Source: Rhizobium sp.
Lineage (GTDB): Bacteria > Pseudomonadota > Alphaproteobacteria > Rhizobiales > Rhizobiaceae
Direction of reading: 5' to 3'
NCBI GenBank assembly: GCA_027533385.1
Contig: JAPZUE010000041.1
Coordinates: forward strand, 62,001 to 126,000
DNA: 64,000 nucleotides
Shown here: in pieces, positions 24,392 through 32,626 of the stretch
How the letters are laid out: each line of letters starts with the position of its first letter
How positions within the stretch are numbered: position 1 is the stretch's first letter
The notes under the pieces: generated by a model
The model's input: the letters and a program-made list of their open reading frames with translations, nothing else
Databases searched by the model: none
Told to the model about the DNA's origin: nothing
Position numbers and translations under genes: made by a program

Positions 24392-24953
24392 CGGGCATCC
24401 GGCACTGGCGACGGGCCCTTATCGGCCCTTTCACCTCTGCCAGGGCTTCGCTCAGTTCCTGATAGGGCTCGCATTGGACACCGCAGATGCGCGCGATCTG
24501 CGCCAGTTCTCCTTCGGCCTCCGCGATCCGACCGAGCATCAGATAGGCCTCGCCAAGATATTCCCGTGCCTCGGCATAATGGGGATCGAGGACCAGCGCG
24601 CGCCGATAGAAAACCAGCGAACCCTCGGGATCGCCGAGCTTGCGGGTGACGAAGCCGCGATAGTTGAAATAGCGGGCGGAGTTCTTGTGTCTCACGGCAT
24701 CAAGCAGGGCCCGCGCCTCCTCGAAGCGCTCCCCGTCAATCAGGCGTTTGGCATTGGCCATCAGGTCGGCATCATTTAATCGCGTCACATCAGTCGCGCA
24801 CTGCCCCGCGCCGCTGTCGAACACTTCGCCCGGAGGGCATGTCGGCACCGGGTCGCCATCGAGAATGACCGCATTTGACGGTCTCGCAGCCACGGCAAGG
24901 CCCCAGGTGAGCAAAACGGCGGTCAAGACCCAATTCCGTGGCAGCTTCAACAT
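24288..24953 (-). CDS. Exported TPR protein with unusual C-terminal extension
   Basis: A 221-residue protein with a signal peptide (LPRNWVLTAVLLTWGLAVAA, cleaved near residue 25) and two or three TPR units (ARYFNYRGFVTRKLGDPEGS, then DPHYAEAREYLGEAYLMLGR). The Cys pair near CPPGEVFDSGAGQC and another near ICGVQCEP suggest disulfides in the periplasm. The family-like part ends around ELSEALAEV at about 24433. The remaining 45 or so residues are Arg/Pro-rich and run 104 bp into the 3' end of guaD on the other strand, which looks like read-through after a lost stop or a frameshift. Function unknown. Confidence 0.75.
   Translation of the reverse strand: MLKLPRNWVLTAVLLTWGLAVAARPSNAVILDGDPVPTCPPGEVFDSGAGQCATDVTRLNDADLMANAKRLIDGERFEEARALLDAVRHKNSARYFNYRGFVTRKLGDPEGSLVFYRRALVLDPHYAEAREYLGEAYLMLGRIAEAEGELAQIARICGVQCEPYQELSEALAEVKGPIRARRQCRMPVNLQVSRPCPPHRSRPRNDHRPASAAGRALRRAR
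24413..24430 (+). terminator. Weak hairpin after guaD
   Basis: GGGCC-CTTATC-GGCCC followed by TTT lies 22 bp after the guaD stop and could end the puuD-guaD transcript. The stem is only 5 bp. It overlaps the odd 3' extension of the opposite-strand TPR gene. Confidence 0.4.
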
Positions 24954-25118
24954 CACGACTCTCTTCTAACCGTCATGAGCCTATGGCCGCTCCGCAAAAA
25001 ACCGATGACAAAGCGCGCATTGACACACCGGCCAGAACCCGATGATGCTCCACGTCGCGTCGCCCCTTTGCGACACTGAACGGTGCCGACGCTGCAAACC
25101 TCGGGAAAGATTTGGGCC

Positions 25119-25541
25119 ATGATGAGTGACAGTGGCTATTCCGGCACCCCCCTTCCGAAAAAGCTCGGATTGAAGCCGGAGCTTGCCGCCCTCTTCATCA
25201 ATCTGCCCGACGATCTCGCCCATCTTGTCGACGATCTGCCCTTGGCGTGCTGCGTCGGAAACATCGCCGAGGCTCATGGCAGGGAGCTCGACTATATCCA
25301 TGTCTTCGAGACGGATCGCGCCCGCCTCGAAGACCACGCGTCACGCCTGAAATCCATGCTGAAACCGTCAGGCATGCTGTGGATCTCCTGGCCGAAAAAG
25401 GCCTCGAAAGTCCCGACCTCAATCACCGAGGACGTGCTCCGCACCGTCTTCCTGCCGACTGGCCTGGTCGACGTGAAAGTCTGCGCCGTCACCGATGTCT
25501 GGTCGGGCCTGAAATTCATGATCCGCAAGGACCTTCGCTGA
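25119..25541 (+). CDS. DUF3052-like protein
   Basis: A 140-residue cytosolic protein. The opening SGYSGTPLPKKLGLKP and the central FETDRARLEDHASRLKSML and GMLWISWPKKASKVPTSITE are those of DUF3052, a family of unknown function whose fold is suspected to resemble methyltransferases. GGGAAAG precedes two adjacent ATG codons (25119 and 25122); the frame is open 36 bp further left but without a better start. Followed 28 bp later by a K+ channel gene on the same strand. Confidence 0.8.
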   Translation: MMSDSGYSGTPLPKKLGLKPELAALFINLPDDLAHLVDDLPLACCVGNIAEAHGRELDYIHVFETDRARLEDHASRLKSMLKPSGMLWISWPKKASKVPTSITEDVLRTVFLPTGLVDVKVCAVTDVWSGLKFMIRKDLR

Positions 25542-25569
25542 ACGACAGTCATCCGGAGGAGGATGCATC

Positions 25570-26004
25570 ATGCTGGCCACCAACCTCGCCCTCGGCACAC
25601 TGATGATCTCGCTGACGGTGGTCATCCACACCTTCGGCCTGATGGGCGTGACCCATGTTATGAGCTGGGTCACTGACCGCATCCGCCTGCATGGCCATCG
25701 CAGCCGGCTGCTCGCCATGAACACGGTCGTCATCGGCGTCTTTGCCGTGTTGACGGCCGAGGTCTGGCTCTGGGCCGCCGCCTATAGCCTGATCGGCGTG
25801 GTCGATGATTTCGAGACCGCCCTCTACTTCTCAACCATCACCTTCTCGACCGTCGGGTATGGCGACGTCGTGCCCCATCCCGAATGGCGCATGTTTGCCG
25901 CCCTCGAAGGTGTCAACGGCTTCCTGCTGATCGGCTGGTCCACCGCCTATCTGATTGCCGCCGGCATGCGCGTCGGCCCGTTCCGCTCGGGAGAACACTT
26001 CTGA
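25570..26004 (+). CDS. Two-transmembrane potassium channel
   Basis: A 144-residue membrane protein with an N-terminal helix (residues about 5-28), a second helix (about 52-78), the pore loop with the filter STVGYGDVV (about 94-102) and a last helix (about 112-135, GFLLIGWSTAYLIAAGM). It lacks an RCK or other cytosolic domain, so it is the minimal pore type. The GYG filter is canonical for K+. Ribosome site GGAGGAGG lies about 6 nt before the ATG. Confidence 0.85.
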   Translation: MLATNLALGTLMISLTVVIHTFGLMGVTHVMSWVTDRIRLHGHRSRLLAMNTVVIGVFAVLTAEVWLWAAAYSLIGVVDDFETALYFSTITFSTVGYGDVVPHPEWRMFAALEGVNGFLLIGWSTAYLIAAGMRVGPFRSGEHF

Positions 26005-26011
26005 AGGATCC

Positions 26012-26036
26012 AAGAGGTAAAATTATCTTACCTCTT
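26012..26036. repeat. Perfect inverted repeat between K+ channel gene and lldD
   Basis: AAGAGGTAA-AATTATC-TTACCTCTT, arms of 9 bp. It lies 8 bp after the channel gene stop and 74 bp before the lldD start. It may be a terminator without a clear T run or the operator of a lactate-type regulator; the GGTAA/TTACC half-sites would suit a GntR-family protein, but no such gene is adjacent. Confidence 0.5.
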
Positions 26037-26109
26037 CTCCTGTCTCCTGTTCACAGCCGACCAAATGGCATGTTATGCCGAAACAAAGACATTGGCGGAG
26101 AGAGACCAC

Positions 26110-27255
26110 ATGGGGCCGATCCTTGAAATTTCCGATCTGAAGACGCTGGCACGCAAGCGCGTGCCCAAACTCTTCTTCGATTATGCCGATAGCGGCTCCT
26201 ATACCGAGAGCACCTACCGGGCGAACGAGAGCGACTTTGCCAGGATCAAGCTGCGCCAGCGCGTGCTTGTCGACATGAGCGGCCGCACGCTTGAAACGAC
26301 CATGGTCGGCGAGAAGGTGAAGATGCCCGTGGCGCTGGCGCCGACCGGCCTCACCGGCATGCAGCATGCCGATGGCGAGATGCTCGCAGCCAAGGCTGCG
26401 GAGGAGTTCGGCGTGCCCTTCACGCTGTCGACCATGAGCATCTGCTCGATCGAGGATGTCGCCTCGGTCACCACCCGCCCCTTCTGGTTCCAGCTCTATG
26501 TCATGCGCGACCGCGATTTCGTCGTGAACCTGATCGAGCGCGCCAAGGCCGCCAAGTGCTCGGCCCTCGTCTTGACCGCCGACCTCCAGCTGCTCGGCCA
26601 GCGCCACAAGGATATCCGCAACAGCCTCGCCGCCCCGCCGAAGCTGACGCCGAAGCATCTCTACCAGATGGCGATCCGCCCGCGCTGGTGCTGGAACATG
26701 CTGCAGACCAACCGCCGCACCTTCCGCAACATCCACGGCCACGCCAAGAACGTCACCGATCTTTCCTCGCTGCATTCCTGGACGGCGGAGCAGTTCGATC
26801 CGAAATTGTCCTGGAAGGATGTCGAGTGGATCAGGAAGCAATGGGGTGGCAAGCTGATCATCAAGGGCATCCTCGACGTCGAAGATGCCCGGATGGCGGC
26901 GAAAACCGGGGCTGATGCCATCGTCGTCTCAAACCACGGCGGACGCCAGCTCGACGGCGCGCATTCCTCGATATCCATGCTGCCGAAAATCGTCGATGCC
27001 GTCGGCCACAAGATCGAGATCCATATGGATGGCGGCATCCGCTCCGGCCAGGACGTGCTGAAGGCCGTGGCGCTGGGCGCCAAGGGCACCTATATCGGCC
27101 GCCCCTTCCTCTATGGGCTCGGCGCCATGGGCAAACAGGGCGTGACCAAGGCGCTGGAAATCATCGCCAAGGAGATGGACGTCACCATGGCGCTCTGCGG
27201 AAAGCGCCAGCTCGCCGATATCGACAAGACGATCATTGCCGAGAGCCCGTTCTGA
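26110..27255 (+). CDS. lldD: FMN-dependent alpha-hydroxy-acid dehydrogenase, L-lactate dehydrogenase type
   Basis: A 381-residue (beta/alpha)8 flavoprotein that oxidises L-lactate or a related 2-hydroxy acid to the keto acid, giving electrons to quinone. Family blocks: PKLFFDYADSGSYTESTYR (start), MPVALAPTGLTGMQHADGE (FMN), FWFQLYVMRDRDFV, LVLTADLQLLGQRHKD, and the active-site His-Gly-Gly-Arg in VSNHGGRQLDGAHSS; IHMDGGIRSGQDVLKA binds the FMN phosphate. The catalytic His and Arg are present. ATG at 26110 is preceded by AGAGAGA; the frame reaches 26065 without family support. Confidence 0.9.
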   Translation: MGPILEISDLKTLARKRVPKLFFDYADSGSYTESTYRANESDFARIKLRQRVLVDMSGRTLETTMVGEKVKMPVALAPTGLTGMQHADGEMLAAKAAEEFGVPFTLSTMSICSIEDVASVTTRPFWFQLYVMRDRDFVVNLIERAKAAKCSALVLTADLQLLGQRHKDIRNSLAAPPKLTPKHLYQMAIRPRWCWNMLQTNRRTFRNIHGHAKNVTDLSSLHSWTAEQFDPKLSWKDVEWIRKQWGGKLIIKGILDVEDARMAAKTGADAIVVSNHGGRQLDGAHSSISMLPKIVDAVGHKIEIHMDGGIRSGQDVLKAVALGAKGTYIGRPFLYGLGAMGKQGVTKALEIIAKEMDVTMALCGKRQLADIDKTIIAESPF

Positions 27256-27350
27256 ACCATCCTGTGGCAGCTGCAACCCGATGCAATTGCGGATAAGCAA
27301 CATCAGGCGGGACACTCGGTATACTTGTACTGTATGGAGAGTACTCTTTT

Positions 27351-27371
27351 CCCGCGAAATGATTTCGCGGG
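27351..27371. repeat. Perfect palindrome before the DUF1906 gene
   Basis: CCCGCGAAAT-G-ATTTCGCGGG, arms of 10 bp, ends at the GGGGGA that would serve as ribosome site for the ATG at 27382. In RNA it could hide that site; in DNA it could be an operator. Confidence 0.6.
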
Positions 27372-27381
27372 GGACCCGATT

Positions 27382-28722
27382 ATGACAAGGACCATCATTG
27401 ACACGCCCTACAGCGTGAGAGCCCGGGCGCACCAGTTGGCTGCGCTCGGCATTCGCTGCATCATCCGCTACTACAACCGACAAAACAGCCAGACCTTTCC
27501 AGACAAACGTCTCACCAGACCCGAAGCCGAGGCGATCGTCGAAGCCGGCATGTCGATTGCGGTGGTGTTCCAGCAGAACCATCGCCTGATCACGGACTTC
27601 ACCGGCGACTGGGCGGAAAAAGACGCCGAGGCCGCGCTCAAATGTGCCGGCGATGTCGGCCAACCCCTCGACAGCACAATCTATGTCGCCGTGGATCATG
27701 ATTTTGTTGCCGCAGCCGACCTCGCGGTGATCTCGCACTATTTCGAGCAGATGGGCGGCAGTCTGCAGTCAAGAGGATACAAGGTCGGAGTCTATGGCTC
27801 GGGCCGCGTCGCAGGCCATCTGAGATCGAAAGGTCTCGTGGATCAGGTGTGGCTCGCCCGCCCGCTCGGCTGGTCGGGCAGCCGTGATTATCTCAAGGGC
27901 GCGGAGTGGAACCTCTACCAGGACGCGATCGGCGTAAAGATCGACGGCCTGGATTGCGACAGCAACATCACGCCGCCCGGTCGCCCTAACTTCGGCCAGT
28001 TCACGCTGCCGTTGCCATCGACCGTCGTGACCAGACGGCAGCCGGAAGACACGGATGGCAGTCGGACGCTCTTTCAGGTCTCAAGCCACGGCAGCCTCAA
28101 TCTGCGCGGCGGCCCCTCGCTCGACTTTCCCATCATCCGCCCGCTGGCACCAGAAACCCGCCTTTACGGCCTACGACGCAGTGGCGACTGGATCCAGGTG
28201 GATGTTGAGGGGGACGGCCGCCCGGACGGCTATGTGCGAGCAGACTATCTCGCACTCGTGGCGGGCGATAGGGATCTCCTCCCTGTCGCGGGGCAGCAGG
28301 CCATCGAGGTTGCCTATCGGGAGTTGGCGCTGCAGGTGCGAGAGGTTCCGGGTGGTAGCACCAATCCTCGGATCGCCCTCTACTATCAGACACTCGCAAG
28401 CGGACAGCCGACACCGGACGATGGTGAGGTTCCCTGGTGCTCCTACTTCATGAACTTCTGCTTTGCAGATATCGGCCAGAAGGGCTCTGGCCGCGCCAAT
28501 GCTCGATCCTGGCTCACATGGGGCAGACCCGTCCAGGGAGCGCCAGAACGCGGCGACGTCGTCATTCTTTGGCGCGGATCCGTTGACGGTACAGAGGGCC
28601 ATGTCGGCTTCTTTGTCGGCTATGACGGAGACCGGTGGCTCCTGCTCGGCGGCAACCAGGACGACGCCGTCTCGATCAAGGCCTATGATCCCGCACGGGT
28701 GCTCGGTGTGCGCCGTCTTTGA
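27382..28722 (+). CDS. DUF1906 glycosidase-like, SH3 and TIGR02594 peptidase-like fusion
   Basis: A 446-residue three-part protein. Residues about 1-215 form a DUF1906 (Rv2525c-like glycoside hydrolase fold) domain, with RCIIRYYNRQNSQTF, IAVVFQQNH, YVAVDHDF and VGVYGSGRVAGHLR. Residues about 230-290 form a bacterial SH3 domain (HGSLNLRGGPSLDFPI). Residues about 300-446 form a TIGR02594/CHAP-like domain with a candidate Cys in VPWCSYFMNFC, His in EGHVGFFVG and Asn in LGGNQ. The parts suggest cell-wall hydrolysis. There is no signal peptide. ATG at 27382 follows GGGGGA; an in-frame ATG at 27325 lies before the palindrome and is less likely. Confidence 0.82.
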   Translation: MTRTIIDTPYSVRARAHQLAALGIRCIIRYYNRQNSQTFPDKRLTRPEAEAIVEAGMSIAVVFQQNHRLITDFTGDWAEKDAEAALKCAGDVGQPLDSTIYVAVDHDFVAAADLAVISHYFEQMGGSLQSRGYKVGVYGSGRVAGHLRSKGLVDQVWLARPLGWSGSRDYLKGAEWNLYQDAIGVKIDGLDCDSNITPPGRPNFGQFTLPLPSTVVTRRQPEDTDGSRTLFQVSSHGSLNLRGGPSLDFPIIRPLAPETRLYGLRRSGDWIQVDVEGDGRPDGYVRADYLALVAGDRDLLPVAGQQAIEVAYRELALQVREVPGGSTNPRIALYYQTLASGQPTPDDGEVPWCSYFMNFCFADIGQKGSGRANARSWLTWGRPVQGAPERGDVVILWRGSVDGTEGHVGFFVGYDGDRWLLLGGNQDDAVSIKAYDPARVLGVRRL

Positions 28723-28729
28723 GTGATGA

Positions 28730-29476
28730 TCAGCCCAGACGGCCGGTCGCAAGGCCGGTCGTCCAGCTGGGACGGCCATTGCGTTCGGCAAGCCGCGACT
28801 GCGCCATGTGATCATAGGGCACGAGCCGGAAGCTGACCGACCAGCCGGCATCCGTCTTCTCCAGGATCGCGTAGGATGCAAGCGGGCTGCCCGCTTCGAC
28901 CTTGTGATAGACGGGCGCATCATCGTCATAGGCCGGGCAGCCAACGCTGCCGGGATTGACGATCAGCCTGCCATCGGAAAGGCGGACGGCCCGCGGCAGA
29001 TGGGTATGGCCGCAGAGGATCAGCGGCTGGGCGATGCCCTGGGCCCAGGCCTCGATCTCCGATTGGTCGCGCAGCACGACACGCCCCTCCGGCGTCACCT
29101 GTTCGAGCCAGTAGGTGCCGTCATCCTGCGGCCGCGCATGGCAGAGATAGGCGACATCGCGGAAGACGGCATCGAAGGGCAGCGCGCGCAGCCAGTCGAG
29201 ATGCCGGGCTGTCAGCTGGCTGAAGGCATCCGCCTCCCATTCATGCATGTCGCCGCTAGCATGTTCGATCAGATAGCGATCGTGATTGCCGCGCACGGTG
29301 ACCAGCCGCAGCGGCACGAGGATATCGGCCGTCCGTCCGGCTTCGAGCGGGCCGGACAGGCAATCGCCGAGATTGACGATATCGCCTGTTTGAATGCCCT
29401 GCGCCGCGATATCGGCAAGCACCGCCTCAAGTGCTGCGGCATTGCCATGAATATCGGCAATGGCGGCAAAGCGCAT
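28730..29476 (-). CDS. Calcineurin-like metallophosphoesterase, YfcE-type
   Basis: A 248-residue cytosolic phosphoesterase. The metal-binding blocks are all present: AAIADIHGNAAALEAVL (D-x-H), VNLGDCLSGP (GD), VRGNHDRYL (GNHD), YLCHARP (His), LILCGHTHLPRAV (GHTH) and IVNPGSVGCP. The substrate is unknown. The gene is last in the minus-strand operon mntA-hepT-allA-uraH and its start shares one base with the uraH stop. Confidence 0.9.
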   Translation of the reverse strand: MRFAAIADIHGNAAALEAVLADIAAQGIQTGDIVNLGDCLSGPLEAGRTADILVPLRLVTVRGNHDRYLIEHASGDMHEWEADAFSQLTARHLDWLRALPFDAVFRDVAYLCHARPQDDGTYWLEQVTPEGRVVLRDQSEIEAWAQGIAQPLILCGHTHLPRAVRLSDGRLIVNPGSVGCPAYDDDAPVYHKVEAGSPLASYAILEKTDAGWSVSFRLVPYDHMAQSRLAERNGRPSWTTGLATGRLG

Positions 29477-29832
29477 CAGCTGCCCCGATAGGTCGAATAG
29501 CCGTAGGGCGAGAGAAGCAGCGGCACGTGATAATGCGCCGTGGTGTCAGAAATCCCGAATCGGATCGGGATGACATCGAGAAAGGGCGGGTCGGTCAGCG
29601 CAAAACCCTTGGTCTTGAGATAATCGCCGGCATGGAAGAGCAGCTCGTATTGCCCGACCTGGAATTCCTCGCCGATCAGCATCGGCCCGCCATCGACACG
29701 CCCGTCGTCATTGGTGAAGACGGTCTTGATCAGCTCCGCCTCCTCACCAGTCATCCGCATCAGCTGGATGCGCAGGCCCTGGGCGGGCTTGCCGAGTGCC
29801 GTGTCGAGCACATGGGTGGTGAGGCCGGTCAT
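29476..29832 (-). CDS. uraH: 5-hydroxyisourate hydrolase
   Basis: A 118-residue transthyretin-like enzyme that hydrolyses 5-hydroxyisourate to OHCU, the step after PuuD. Active-site marks: [13 protein letters not shown] (His near residue 7), the Arg segment [27 protein letters not shown] with the C-terminal YRGS tetrapeptide that defines the family. Overlaps allA by 4 bp. Confidence 0.97.
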   Translation of the reverse strand: MTGLTTHVLDTALGKPAQGLRIQLMRMTGEEAELIKTVFTNDDGRVDGGPMLIGEEFQVGQYELLFHAGDYLKTKGFALTDPPFLDVIPIRFGISDTTAHYHVPLLLSPYGYSTYRGS

Positions 29833-30338
29833 ATCTGGGGCTCCCGAATCACGAAGGGGGTATCGAAGAAGAATTCTTCGAGATTGTTGCCGGGTCCGTC
29901 GCGATCGACAACCAGGAAATCGCTGACGTCGCCGATGGCCATCAGTGGATGATGCCAGGTATTGCGCCGATAGTTCACGCCCTGATGCGGGCTGGCAAGA
30001 AACACCTGCGGCTGCCCTGGTCTTCCGTCCTCATCGGGGGACACCGCGACAAGGAAGGGCCGACCCGACAACGGCGAAAAGCTCTGGCTGCCGAAGGGAT
30101 GGCGCTCCATCATGCCGATTTCATAAGGGAAGGCGCGCGGCTGGCCGCGAAAAATGTTGACGATCACCCGCGCCCCCTCGCCCGTCACCTCGGGCGAAAA
30201 CAGCGCGTGAAAGCGTTCCGTCGTGCCGCCATTGATCAGCCGCATGGTCGAGGGTTCGGCCTCGATCACCTCGCCGAACGGCGCAAATGTTTCGGCCGTC
30301 AGCGGACGGATGGGAAGGTCGATGGGCAAAGGGGTCAT
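29829..30338 (-). CDS. allA: Ureidoglycolate lyase
   Basis: A 169-residue cupin-fold enzyme that splits ureidoglycolate into glyoxylate and urea, the last step of this pathway. Segments: [18 protein letters not shown] (residues about 11-28), [40 protein letters not shown] and [26 protein letters not shown] with the conserved His residues. Overlaps hepT upstream and uraH downstream by 4 bp each. A diverged copy of its first third lies at 31079-31172. Confidence 0.96.
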   Translation of the reverse strand: MTPLPIDLPIRPLTAETFAPFGEVIEAEPSTMRLINGGTTERFHALFSPEVTGEGARVIVNIFRGQPRAFPYEIGMMERHPFGSQSFSPLSGRPFLVAVSPDEDGRPGQPQVFLASPHQGVNYRRNTWHHPLMAIGDVSDFLVVDRDGPGNNLEEFFFDTPFVIREPQI

Positions 30339-30700
30339 TCTCCCTGGACATGCGGATGGCGAAGCTGGTCGATCTGGCGAACCAGCTTCGGAAGATCACG
30401 CTGCACCGTATCCCATACCTGCCGCCAATCCAGCCGGTCATATTGGTGGACCACAAGATTGCGCAGCCCACGCATTTGGGCCCAGGCGATCTCTGGTTGC
30501 TCCGACGCGATATCCGGGAAACGCGCCTGGATACGGGCGGCTGCCGCCGCGATCAGCACGAAGGTCATGGCAACCGCGCGTTGGCGCAGGAGCTCGTTCT
30601 CGAACGCTTCGAAACTGACACCGTCGAGGAACCCGATGGCTTCGATGGCTGCTTCCTCCATATCGATGAGGTTGTCGAGCAGCCGCTCTTCGGGGGTCAT
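30335..30700 (-). CDS. hepT: HepT-like toxin (HEPN ribonuclease)
   Basis: A 121-residue HEPN-fold protein (DUF86 family). The active motif R-x4-H-x-Y is present as RNLVVHQY (about residues 81-88). HepT cleaves RNA, reported on tRNA, and is silenced when MntA adds AMP to its Tyr. All-helical, as expected. It starts inside the mntA stop and its own stop overlaps the allA start (30335-30338), so its translation is tied to a purine enzyme. Confidence 0.9.
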   Translation of the reverse strand: MTPEERLLDNLIDMEEAAIEAIGFLDGVSFEAFENELLRQRAVAMTFVLIAAAAARIQARFPDIASEQPEIAWAQMRGLRNLVVHQYDRLDWRQVWDTVQRDLPKLVRQIDQLRHPHVQGE

Positions 30701-30987
30701 ATGGCGATCGCCTCAGCAAGGATCCGGTCACGCATACGCGCCTTGAGACCATCCGCGGTTACAACATCGACCGGGCACGGCAACAGATCCTCCATCTCGG
30801 CCTGCAGTCCACCCAGATCGAAAAGCGTCATTCCCGGCAAGCCGTCCACGAGAATGTCGAGGTCGCTGTCCGGCCCGTCCTCGCCTCGCGCCACCGACCC
30901 GAAGACACGCGGGTTCGTCGCCTTGTGACGTGCCGTCACCTCGCGGATCACCTGCCTGTTTTTCTCCAGGACCTCTGACGGACGCAT
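30697..30987 (-). CDS. mntA: MntA-like nucleotidyltransferase antitoxin
   Basis: A 96-residue minimal nucleotidyltransferase with the signature GS-x10-DxD (GSVARGEDGPDSDLDILV, about residues 30-47), followed by PVDVVTADGLKARMRDRIL with the third acidic residue. MntA proteins AMPylate HepT to neutralise it. ATG at 30987 has AGGAG 7 nt upstream; a frame open to 31221 runs through the allA remnant and is not used. Overlaps hepT by 4 bp. Confidence 0.9.
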   Translation of the reverse strand: MRPSEVLEKNRQVIREVTARHKATNPRVFGSVARGEDGPDSDLDILVDGLPGMTLFDLGGLQAEMEDLLPCPVDVVTADGLKARMRDRILAEAIAI

Positions 30988-31078
30988 GACCGATCTCCTT
31001 GACCGACATGATAGAGCAAACGCGAAAGGCGAGAAAGAGTGAGGCTTACACCACCAATACGAAAGCGGCGCTTGGATG

Positions 31079-31172
31079 CGTTCCGTCGTCCGCCACAGAT
31101 CAGCCGCCTGATCGAGGGATCGGCCTCGATGACCTCGCCGAAAGGCGCGAATGTTTCGGTCGTCAGCCGACG
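31079..31172 (-). pseudogene. Remnant copy of the allA 5' end
   Basis: Read on the minus strand it encodes [20 protein letters not shown] and then RRLICGG before the frame breaks. The intact allA has [20 protein letters not shown] and MRLINGG at the same place. At DNA level it aligns to 30214-30318 with roughly 85-90 percent identity by eye and one base lost near 31090. Only the first third is present and no start codon remains. It lies just upstream of mntA, so the HepT/MntA pair stands between the intact allA and this fragment. Confidence 0.85.
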
Positions 31173-31287
31173 GATGCGCAAGCGGAATAAGCCTTGGTAC
31201 GAGACGAGCACGCGGCCGCATGACGGTTTCGGGGACAATCAGCGTCCGCCTTAACCAGCATCCGGATCAGGGCCTGCCGTCTCTGCG

Positions 31288-32613
31288 TCAACCGGGCAAG
31301 CGCGTGAGCCTGTTGAATCTCCAGAGCAGAGCGATCGCGGCAAGCGCCAGAGCCGAAACGAAGCCGAGCCAGACGCCTTGCGGGCCCATACCCAGCGGGA
31401 ACGCGAGTGCCCAGCCGAGCGGGATGGCGACCGGCCAATAAGCGAGGATCGAGATCACCGAGGGAATGGCCGTATCGGACAGGCCACGCAAGGCCCCCAC
31501 AAGGGTCGATTGAAGCCCGTCCACGACCTGGCTGAGCGCGAAGACGAAGAACAACGCCGCAGCCAGGTCGATGACGGCGGGATCAGACGAAATCAGCGCC
31601 GCGATTTCGGCACCGTAGAGGCCAAGCAGCAGCGCCGCGCCCACCAGCCAGACCGTCGCCATCCCGAGGGCGGCAAACGTCATCCTGCGCACCCGATCGA
31701 GGCGGTTTGCTCCAGCGGCCTGGGCGACGCGGATTGCCACGGCTCCAGCGACCCCGAGCGGCACCATATAAAGCAGCGCTCCGACCGACAGCGCCACCTG
31801 ATTGGCGGCCAGCGCAATCGATCCGAACAGACCGATCAACATCGTCGCCACAGCCATGGCAGCCGTCTCGGCCACATACATCACGCCGAGCGGCGCGCCC
31901 TCGCGCACGAGTTCTCCGGTTTGAACCGTCGACCGATCACCTCTCGCCCGCAACCGCAGGGTCGACAGCGACCAGCGCCAATAGGCGAAGGCCGCCAACA
32001 AGGCGATGCTCTCGGCAACCAGCGATGCGATCCCGGCGCCAGCCAGGCCGAGAGCCGGCAAAGGTCCGATCCCATAGATCAGGCAGTAGTTGAGAGGGAT
32101 GTTCAGGAGACAGGCAAGCGCGCCGAAACTCACCCCGATCCAGGGACGATCAATGGCTTCGAAGGCCGATTTGAAAACGGTGAGGATGGAATAGGGAATG
32201 AGGAAGGCAGCGATGAGATGCCAATAGGCCGTGACCTCTGAAAGCACGTCTTCCGGTTGCCCGAAATAGGGCATGAGAAGCAGCGAGGCACTCATGATCA
32301 GGGCCGCGCCAACGCCCGCCACGGCGCCCAGCGCCAGACCGACCCGCAGTACGGCCGCCACCCGGCGCCCCTGGCGCGCGCCGAAGGCATTGCCGATGCG
32401 AACGGAGATGACGGAAAGAAAGCCGTAGACCGCAGCCAGCATCACGGTCGCCACGGCGCCTGCAAGTCCGACCGCAGCCAGGGGCACATGACCAAGCGGC
32501 GCGATCATCAGGGAATCCGTCACCGTAATCACGGCTCCAGTGCTGAGGCCGACCACGATGGGAACGGCCAGACGCGCGATATCCTTCAGTTCAGTCAGAA
32601 AGCTGGGGGTCAT
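31288..32613 (-). CDS. MATE-family efflux transporter, NorM-like
   Basis: About 441 residues with 12 predicted transmembrane helices in two similar halves (MatE domains at about 15-175 and 240-400). It should export cationic drugs or metabolites by Na+ or H+ exchange. Marks: GLSTGAVITVTDSLMIAPLG near the start and VALSVGALLYMVPLGVAGAVAI in the second half. ATG at 32613 starts right after the MarR gene; an in-frame ATG at 32646 overlaps it by 20 bp. Neither has a clear ribosome site, so coupling to the MarR gene is likely. Confidence 0.9.
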   Translation of the reverse strand: MTPSFLTELKDIARLAVPIVVGLSTGAVITVTDSLMIAPLGHVPLAAVGLAGAVATVMLAAVYGFLSVISVRIGNAFGARQGRRVAAVLRVGLALGAVAGVGAALIMSASLLLMPYFGQPEDVLSEVTAYWHLIAAFLIPYSILTVFKSAFEAIDRPWIGVSFGALACLLNIPLNYCLIYGIGPLPALGLAGAGIASLVAESIALLAAFAYWRWSLSTLRLRARGDRSTVQTGELVREGAPLGVMYVAETAAMAVATMLIGLFGSIALAANQVALSVGALLYMVPLGVAGAVAIRVAQAAGANRLDRVRRMTFAALGMATVWLVGAALLLGLYGAEIAALISSDPAVIDLAAALFFVFALSQVVDGLQSTLVGALRGLSDTAIPSVISILAYWPVAIPLGWALAFPLGMGPQGVWLGFVSALALAAIALLWRFNRLTRLPG

Positions 32614-32626
32614 GGGAAATGTGTCG

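Noticed and set aside
30697..31221. Longer MntA frame of 174 codons
   Set aside because: The added 78 codons run through the allA remnant and lack nucleotidyltransferase features; ATG at 30987 has a good ribosome site.
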